Positions 58,365 to 64,000 of a stretch of 64,000 nucleotides of DNA are shown one piece after another. Position 1 is the first letter of the stretch. Each line of letters opens with the position of its first letter. The stretch is from Sphingomonas kaistensis (GTDB lineage: Bacteria; Pseudomonadota; Alphaproteobacteria; Sphingomonadales; Sphingomonadaceae). The stretch covers positions 124,001-188,000 of the forward strand of contig NZ_CP145607.1 in assembly GCF_036884275.1 (NCBI RefSeq), read 5' to 3'. A program made the position numbers and the translations under genes. The notes under the pieces are model-generated. The model was not told where the DNA came from, searched no databases, and saw only the letters and a program-made list of their open reading frames with translations.

Positions 58365-59095
58365 CCGTCCGCGTCGGGATCGGGGGTTGGACCTACGAAC
58401 CCTGGCGCGGCGTCTTCTACCCGGAGGGCCTCGCCCACCGCCGAGAGCTCGACTATGCGGCGCGGCAGCTGACCGCGATCGAAATCAATGCCACCGCCTA
58501 TGGCCGGCAGAAGCCAGCCAGCTGGCGCAAATGGCGCGACGCCGTCCCCGACGGCTTCCAGTTCAGCCTCAAGGCCTCGCGCTATTCCACCGTGCGCAAG
58601 GTGCTGGCCGACAGCGGAGGATCGATCGCCACCTTTCTCCAGCAGGGCTTCACCGAACTCGGCGACAAGCTCGGCCCGATCAACTGGCAGTTCGCCGACA
58701 CCAAGATGTTCGAGCCTGACGACTTCGCCCGCTGGCTCGACCTCATCCCCGACGCACAGGACGGGCTGCCGCTGCGCCATGCGCTCGAAGTGCGGCATCC
58801 AAACTTCGTCGATCCGGTCTTTCTCGACCTCGCCCGGTCGCGGAACATGGCGGTGGTATTCGCCGATCATGAGGCGTTTGTCCGTATTAAGGAGCAGACC
58901 GCCGACTTCACCTACGCCCGGCTTCAGCGCAGCGTCGAGAAAATCGAAACCGGCTACGACGTTCCGGCGCTCGACGGCTGGGCAAGGCAGGTGCGCGACT
59001 GGGCCAAGGGCGGCCGCGACGTCTTCGTGTTCTTCACCTCGGGGGCCAAGGTCCGCAATCCCGCCGCCGCGCAGGCATTGATGGAGCGGCTTTAA
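58361..59095 (+). CDS. DUF72 domain protein
   Basis: 244 aa starting at GTG 58361, which overlaps the purL stop as GTGA. DUF72 TIM-barrel signatures: [67 protein letters not shown] and [19 protein letters not shown]. The family (YecE-like) is widespread and without a settled function. Translationally coupled to purL; converges with the hybrid kinase gene, overlapping it by four bases at their 3' ends. Confidence 0.9.
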
Positions 59096-61050
59096 GCCGC
59101 CCGCGACGGAACCTCCGCGCGGTTCAGCGCCGCCGCCACCGCATCCTGCAAGGCGCCGACAGTGAATGGCTTGCGCAGCATCTCGTGGCCCTTCAGATCC
59201 TCGCCCTCGCCTTCGCCGACATAACCGGTGACGAACAGCACGCCGAGTTCGGGATAGCGGCGCTTGAGATTGCGAACGAGTTCGGGGCCGGTCATGCCCG
59301 GCATGATGACGTCGCTGATGACGAGATCGAAGGCCTGTGTCTCGAACGCGGCCAGCGCTTCGTCCGCATTGGCGCAGGCGATGGGTTGGTAATCGAGGTC
59401 TTCCAACGCCTCGATCGTCGCGCTGCGCACGCGCGGGTCGTCCTCGACCAGCAGGATCCGGGCGCCGCTGTGGTCGCCCGCGAAATCGCTCGGGCGGCCG
59501 CCGCCGAACACCGCGGGCATTCGCACCTCGGCGACTTCGACATAGGTGCGGGGCAGAAACAGGCTGACCACCGTGCCGACGCCGACCGCGCTGTCGATCG
59601 CCACTTCGCCGCCCGATTGCCGGGCGAACCCGAAGATCTGGCTGAGGCCGAGGCCGGTGCCCTTGCCGACTTCCTTGGTGGTGAAGAACGGCTCGAACGC
59701 GCGAAGCTTCACTTCCTCGGTCATGCCGCTGCCGGTGTCCGCCACCGCCAGCCGCACATAATCCCCCGCCGGAAGGTCGCCGATCTCGCCCTCGGCCAAA
59801 GTGATGTCGCTGGTGGCGATGGTGATGACGCCCTCGCCCTCCATCGCGTCACGCCCGTTCACCGCCAGGTTGAGCAGCGCGTTTTCGAGCTGATGGGGAT
59901 CGACGAAGATCGGCCATTCGCCGCGCGAATCGACCCGCACGGTGATCCGCTCGCCGAGCGTCCGGTCGAGCAGGTCCTTCAAGCCCTGCACCAGGTCGGA
60001 CGCCAGTACCCGCTCGGGCAGCAAGGGTTCGGACCGCGCGAAGCTCAGCAGGCGGCGGGTCAGCGCGGCAGCGCGGGTCGCCCCGTCCATCGCATTGTTG
60101 AGGTGATGCATGACCTCGCGCTTGGGTCCGCCCAGCCTTCGCCGGGCAAGGTCGATCCCGCCGACCACCACCGCCAGCATGTTGTTGAAATCGTGCGCGA
60201 TGCCGCCGGTCAGCTGGCCGACCGCTTCCATCTTCTGAATTTGGCGAAGCTGCGCTTCGGCGATCTCGCGCTCTTCGGCCTCGGTGCGCAGCGCTTCATT
60301 GGCTTCGGACAATTCCTGAGTCCTGAGCGCCACCGCCTGTTCCAGCGTGTCCGCTTCGCGCCGCGCGAGGTAATTTTGCCGCACCGCCTGCACCGCGACC
60401 ACCCCCAGCCCGATCGCCGCCAGCCCGATCAGCACGCCGAGCCACGAGAGATAGTCGGTCAGCTTGTCGGCTCGGGCCGAAAAGAATTGGGTCTGCTCCA
60501 TGCTGTCACGAAGCACCGCCCGTTCGGACGAAGCGATCTCGGCGAGCTTGGCGCGCAGCTCGGGCCCCGGCCCCTCTCTCCCCTTGGAGAGCGTGTAGAA
60601 AAGCGCGAGGCCGCCCTGCCCCTGCCCGCTCGACGCCGCTAGCGCGGCCTGCGCCAACTGGCTTCCGCGCTGCTGGTAGAGGGTCGCCACCTGCCCGACC
60701 CGTTCCGACTGGATCGGATCGCGCCGGACCAATCGTTCGAGCTGGCGGATTTGCGTGCCGGCCAGCCGCCATTCGTTGGCGTAGATGTTGCCCGACACCC
60801 GCACGTCCTCGTCCAGCACGAACCGCCCGAGCGCACTTTCGGAGCGGGCCAGCGTCGCGTCCACGGTGCGGACCAGCAGGGTCACATCATAAGCATGCCG
60901 CTCGCGCTCCAGCGCCGCGTCGCGCGCGCGGTTGCTCATCGCGACGAGAAGCACCATGCCGAGCAGGATGAGCGCCGCAACCGTCGCCCCGGCCGCAGCC
61001 CCGAAGCGCCGTCCGTCGAACCCGCTGTCGTCGGTCCTCGCTCTCATCAC
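59092..61050 (-). CDS. Hybrid sensor histidine kinase with a C-terminal receiver domain
   Basis: 652 aa. Two transmembrane helices (about 21-40 and 200-222) bracket a periplasmic helical sensor of CHASE3-like type (about 41-195, heptad-like). Then a coiled coil, HisKA with H286 (TGGIAHDFNNMLAVV), N-box LENALLNLAVNGRDAM, G-boxes DTGSGM and GTGLGLSQIFG, and a receiver domain with D580 (LVISDVIMPGMTG) and K627 (LRKPFT). No Hpt domain; output would go through the receiver or an unlinked partner. No adjacent response regulator. Confidence 0.92.
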   Translation of the reverse strand: MMRARTDDSGFDGRRFGAAAGATVAALILLGMVLLVAMSNRARDAALERERHAYDVTLLVRTVDATLARSESALGRFVLDEDVRVSGNIYANEWRLAGTQIRQLERLVRRDPIQSERVGQVATLYQQRGSQLAQAALAASSGQGQGGLALFYTLSKGREGPGPELRAKLAEIASSERAVLRDSMEQTQFFSARADKLTDYLSWLGVLIGLAAIGLGVVAVQAVRQNYLARREADTLEQAVALRTQELSEANEALRTEAEEREIAEAQLRQIQKMEAVGQLTGGIAHDFNNMLAVVVGGIDLARRRLGGPKREVMHHLNNAMDGATRAAALTRRLLSFARSEPLLPERVLASDLVQGLKDLLDRTLGERITVRVDSRGEWPIFVDPHQLENALLNLAVNGRDAMEGEGVITIATSDITLAEGEIGDLPAGDYVRLAVADTGSGMTEEVKLRAFEPFFTTKEVGKGTGLGLSQIFGFARQSGGEVAIDSAVGVGTVVSLFLPRTYVEVAEVRMPAVFGGGRPSDFAGDHSGARILLVEDDPRVRSATIEALEDLDYQPIACANADEALAAFETQAFDLVISDVIMPGMTGPELVRNLKRRYPELGVLFVTGYVGEGEGEDLKGHEMLRKPFTVGALQDAVAAALNRAEVPSRAA

Positions 61051-61121
61051 GCCCCAGTTTTACTTGCCGACTCAAAGCGGCACAACCGCCCGTTAATGCG
61101 GGTAGTGGCAGATGGTTAACG

Positions 61122-62315
61122 ATGCGCTTCCAACTGACCCTTTTTGCCTGTTTGTTCGCGGCGACACCGGCGTCGGCCGCAGACCCGCTTCGCCTCACAC
61201 CCGAGCAAGCCTTGGCGTCGGACGCGGGTCTGTATGCGAAGAATTTCGGCGTGAGCCTCGACGAAGCGCAGCGGCGGCTCGACCAGCAGCGGGCGAGCGT
61301 CGTGGTCAGCGATGCGCTGCGGGTCCGTTATCGTGACCGCCTTGCCTCGATCAGCGTCGCGCATCGGCCCGACTGGCACCTGCTGGTGCGGCTTACCCCC
61401 GGCGAGCTGCCGGCGGATGTGATCGAGACGGCCAATGGCGTGCCGATCCCCGTCCGCTTTTCGGTCAATGCCGCGACCACGCGCGCGACCGCGCTGGGGC
61501 TGCTCGATCGCAATCGCTATCTCCTGCCGCAACTCATACCCGGCTATCGCGGGGCCGGCGTCGATCCGGTGACGGGCGGGCTGGTGGTGATGCAGCGCCC
61601 CGGCAGCGATCCGCGCTCGCCCGAGGAAGTCGGAAAATTGCTGGCCGCCCGGCTTGGCCTGCCGGTGCGGATTCGGCGATTGGACGCGGTGCTGGTCGAC
61701 AGCGCGGCGATCGGCGGCGGACGGGTCGAAGGGCCGAATGCCGAAGGCCGCCGTTTCCGCTGCACCACCGGTTTCGTCGTCCGCAATGGTGCCGGAAAGC
61801 TCGGCATCACCACCGCGGCCCACTGCCCCGACACGCTCACGTGGCGCGCGCCTGATGGCGAGGAACGCTTGTTGCCGATGCTGGGCGCGTGGGGCGCGGC
61901 GCAGAACGATATTCAGATCCACGGCGGCGTGGGTCCGGCCGAAGCCCTGGTTTATTCCGACACCGCCAAGACCAAAGTCCGGCCGATCCAGACCTGGGCG
62001 ACCCGCCCGATGACCCGGCCGGGCGACTGGCTGTGCCTGCGCGGCGAAAGCTCGGGCTATGCCTGCTCGGAGGTCGAGCTGACCGACTTCGCCCCGCCGG
62101 GCGACCTGTGCGGGGGCCTGTGTACCTCGAGCTGGGTGACGATGCGCGGCCCCGAATGCCGCCGCGGCGACAGCGGGGCGCCGATCTTCCTCGGCTCGGT
62201 CGCCTATGGCACGCTGAAAGGCGGCGCCTATACTGCGAGCGGCGGCTGCGCCTTTTCCTATTACCAGAGCGTCGATTACCTGCCGGGCAACTGGCGGGTG
62301 CTGACCGTCAGATAA
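61122..62315 (+). CDS. Exported trypsin-like serine protease
   Basis: 397 aa. Signal peptide MRFQLTLFACLFAATPASA, a pro-region to about 205, then a chymotrypsin-fold domain: H234 in ITTAAHCPDT, D263 in AQNDIQIH, and S351 in CRRGDSGAPIF. The pattern is like the bacterial S1 proteases with a pro-domain (alpha-lytic/Streptomyces type). Cysteines C214-C235 and C346 with C330/C334 suggest disulphides. Probably secreted or periplasmic. Overlaps the serine palmitoyltransferase gene tail to tail by eight bases. Confidence 0.85.
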   Translation: MRFQLTLFACLFAATPASAADPLRLTPEQALASDAGLYAKNFGVSLDEAQRRLDQQRASVVVSDALRVRYRDRLASISVAHRPDWHLLVRLTPGELPADVIETANGVPIPVRFSVNAATTRATALGLLDRNRYLLPQLIPGYRGAGVDPVTGGLVVMQRPGSDPRSPEEVGKLLAARLGLPVRIRRLDAVLVDSAAIGGGRVEGPNAEGRRFRCTTGFVVRNGAGKLGITTAAHCPDTLTWRAPDGEERLLPMLGAWGAAQNDIQIHGGVGPAEALVYSDTAKTKVRPIQTWATRPMTRPGDWLCLRGESSGYACSEVELTDFAPPGDLCGGLCTSSWVTMRGPECRRGDSGAPIFLGSVAYGTLKGGAYTASGGCAFSYYQSVDYLPGNWRVLTVR

Positions 62316-63567
62316 CCCCGACGCGCTTGCCGGCGGCCTCGAACATGCCGAGGATTTCACCGACCTGTTCCTCGCTATGCAGCGCGCAGAGCGAGCAACG
62401 CAGCAAGGTCATGCCGGCCGGGGTCGCCGGCGGACGGGCGAGGTTCACGTACAGCCCTTCCTGGAGCAACGCTTCCCACATCGCCGCGCCGCGCTCGAGG
62501 TCGGGCATGATCACCGCGATGATCGCCGACTGCGGCGTGTCGGTGCCGAGCGTGAAGCCCAGATCCTTGAGCCCGCCGTGCAGGCGGCGGCTGTTGGCCC
62601 ACAGATGCTCGCGCTTGCCCTTGGCACCGCGCAACAGGTCGATCGAGGTCGCGGCGGTGGCGACCACGCTCGGCGGCAAGCTCGCGGTGAAGACATAGGG
62701 GCGACAGACGAGGCGCAGGATCTCGAACTTGGGATGGTTCGAGACGCAAAAACCGCCGACGGTACCGACCGACTTGGAGAAGGTGCCGATCACGAAATCA
62801 ACATCGTCCAGCACGCCCTGCTCTTCGGCGACGCCGCGACCGTTGGGGCCGATGAAGCCCATCGAATGCGCTTCGTCGACCAGCACCATTGCGCCCGCCG
62901 CCTTGGAGACGGCGATCATCTCCTTGAGCGGCGCGGTGTCGCCGAGCATCGAATAGACGCCTTCGAGGACGACCAGCTTGCCCGCTTCGGCCGGGAGCCG
63001 CTTAAGCCGCTTCTCCAGCGCTTCGACGTCATTGTGGCGGAAGGCGACGATCTGGGCGTTGCCCATCGCGCAGCCGTCGTAGATCGAGGCATGGCTGTCG
63101 ATGTCGAGAATGACGTAATCGTCCTTCCCCGCCATGGTCGAGATGATCCCGAGATTGGCCTGGTAGCCGGTCGAGAAGACCATCGCATGGTCCATATCGT
63201 AGAAACGCTTCAGCGCTTCCTCGCATTCGCGGTGGCCCTGGTAGCTGCCGTTCAGCACCCGGCTGCCGGTCGTCCCCGAGCCGAATTCGTCGAGCGCCTT
63301 GTGCCCGGCCGCCAGCACGTCGGGATCGAACGTCTGGCCCATGTAATTATAGGTGCCGAGCAGGATCGTCCGCTTGCCGCTGCAGATGGCGACGGTCGGG
63401 CTTTCGACCCGCTCCATCACGAGGTTGAACGGGTCGGTCACGCCGGTCGACAGCAACGCCTCGCGCTGGTCGATCAGCGGCTGGAACTTGTCGAACAGAT
63501 CGGGGGCGGAGCCGCGTACGCTGGGCTTGCCCGCGTCGGCGGTCATGGCGATGCCGGGATCGGTCAT
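62308..63567 (-). CDS. spt: Serine palmitoyltransferase (soluble, homodimeric)
   Basis: 419 aa, PLP-dependent alpha-oxoamine synthase. The PLP lysine is K265 (GTFSKSVGTVGGF); H159 (DSHASI) stacks on PLP; D231 and H234 (DEAHSMGF) are in place. These positions coincide with those known for the soluble enzyme of Sphingomonas paucimobilis. It condenses L-serine with palmitoyl-CoA (or ACP) to 3-ketodihydrosphingosine, the first step of sphingolipid synthesis, which replaces LPS in sphingomonads. Upstream, seven bases away, is its acyl carrier protein gene. Confidence 0.96.
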   Translation of the reverse strand: MTDPGIAMTADAGKPSVRGSAPDLFDKFQPLIDQREALLSTGVTDPFNLVMERVESPTVAICSGKRTILLGTYNYMGQTFDPDVLAAGHKALDEFGSGTTGSRVLNGSYQGHRECEEALKRFYDMDHAMVFSTGYQANLGIISTMAGKDDYVILDIDSHASIYDGCAMGNAQIVAFRHNDVEALEKRLKRLPAEAGKLVVLEGVYSMLGDTAPLKEMIAVSKAAGAMVLVDEAHSMGFIGPNGRGVAEEQGVLDDVDFVIGTFSKSVGTVGGFCVSNHPKFEILRLVCRPYVFTASLPPSVVATAATSIDLLRGAKGKREHLWANSRRLHGGLKDLGFTLGTDTPQSAIIAVIMPDLERGAAMWEALLQEGLYVNLARPPATPAGMTLLRCSLCALHSEEQVGEILGMFEAAGKRVGVI

Positions 63568-63574
63568 GTGTCGC

Positions 63575-63817
63575 TCAGCCCTCGAGCTCGCCGACCGCGT
63601 CGATCAGCGCGCCCACGGTCTCGATCTCGGCCGCGCGGTTCATGGTGATGATGATGTCGAACTCGTCCTCGACCGCGGCGACGAAATCCATCACTGTCAG
63701 GCTGTCCCATTCGAGATCCTGGGCGAAGCGCGTGTCTTCCGACACGGCGATTCCCTTCTTGTTGAAGTCGCCGATCAGGCGGAGGATGCGGTCTTTTCGT
63801 TCGTCGCGGTCGGTCAT
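63575..63817 (-). CDS. Acyl carrier protein for sphingolipid synthesis
   Basis: 80 aa from ATG 63817 (MTDRDERKDRILRLIGDFNK). Four-helix ACP fold with the phosphopantetheine serine S39 in DLEWDSLTVMDF and acidic helix II. Directly upstream of serine palmitoyltransferase on the same strand, so it most likely supplies an acyl chain to it; specialised ACPs next to bacterial spt genes are known. A longer in-frame ATG upstream (63880) overlaps the promoter region and is unlikely. Confidence 0.9.
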   Translation of the reverse strand: MTDRDERKDRILRLIGDFNKKGIAVSEDTRFAQDLEWDSLTVMDFVAAVEDEFDIIITMNRAAEIETVGALIDAVGELEG

Positions 63818-63897
63818 GACTAGTCTCGCTAAGGATTCCGACACCCAAGCGCAACAAGGGGGCGAAATGCGGGCAAGCACGCGCTAGGGGGCGAGAA

Positions 63898-64000
63898 ATG
63901 AGCGATCACCTTCCGCCTTATGCCGAATTGCTGCAGCTGCGCGCCGAACAGGGCGAGGATGGCAAGGGCCTGTTCGTGATGCCGTTCCACGACGACGTGG
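63898..64000 (+). CDS. N-terminal fragment, possibly PaaI-family (hotdog) thioesterase
   Basis: The first 34 codons only, starting at ATG 63898 with GGGGGCGAG just upstream: SDHLPPYAELLQLRAEQGED then GKGLFVMPFHDDV. The short N-terminal pattern P-Y-A-x-L-L-x-[LM] followed by a beta strand FVMPF fits PaaI-type thioesterases, which would suit a site next to an ACP and serine palmitoyltransferase. Truncated by the window edge, so this is only a guess. Divergent from the ACP gene. Confidence 0.45.
   Translation, partial: MSDHLPPYAELLQLRAEQGEDGKGLFVMPFHDDV

Overview
The window is GC-rich (about 65%) and gene-dense, and its gene content points to a sphingomonad (Alphaproteobacteria, Sphingomonadaceae). 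The strongest pointers are a soluble serine palmitoyltransferase with its own acyl carrier protein (sphingolipid synthesis), two PEPxxWA-CTERM proteins, an ArsR-methyltransferase (SahR-type) regulator and an alphaproteobacterial-order dcw cluster. I see no rRNA, tRNA, CRISPR array, insertion sequence or integrase. Most genes are housekeeping; the accessory stretch is about 7.2-17.4 kb.

Layout. 1-7.2 kb (mostly minus strand): start of a probable methionine-pathway gene, a SahR-like regulator with a perfect palindromic operator, a small lipoprotein, an HD-GYP protein, a putative Fe(II) oxygenase-like protein, groEL-groES with a CIRCE element, and a MATE exporter whose 3' end contains the groESL promoter and most of CIRCE. 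7.5-17.4 kb: two PEPxxWA-CTERM secreted proteins, an HTH gene and a small exported protein that are both frameshifted, a stand-alone RadC/JAB protein, thyA, a HWE histidine kinase with an apparent 3' frameshift, its response regulator, an S9 peptidase and a small lipoprotein. 17.4-28 kb (minus): Nudix hydrolase, ihfB, rpsA, sppA, csaA-like gene, lipoprotein methyltransferase, prfB, a class A penicillin-binding protein and an amidase. 28.4-31 kb: rne on the plus strand. 31-34.9 kb (minus): a four-gene run (TPR/SPOR protein, dgt, DoxX, NAD(P)-binding protein).

35-53.4 kb is the complete dcw cluster on the minus strand, in transcription order mraZ-rsmH-ftsL-ftsI-murE-murF-mraY-murD-ftsW-murG-murC-murB-ddl-ftsQ-ftsA-ftsZ, mostly with 4-bp stop/start overlaps. 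It builds lipid II from UDP-MurNAc and assembles the divisome; PBP1A and the amidase upstream of rne belong to the same physiology. The leader of mraZ carries a striking 10-bp-phased TGGGN array (MraZ box), a consensus DnaA box and a second TGGNN array. 53.7-64 kb: small envelope proteins, two trypsin-like exported proteases, purL, a DUF72 protein, a hybrid histidine kinase, then serine palmitoyltransferase plus ACP divergent from a truncated gene at the right edge.

The best candidates for a second look are regulatory and structural rather than a new enzyme system: groESL control signals inside the MATE coding sequence, a palindromic repeat translated into the N-terminus of MurB, the double TGGGN arrays at mraZ, inverted repeats between ftsA and ftsZ, and three single-base frameshifts within 5.4 kb (8.5-13.9 kb), which may be sequencing errors or real decay.
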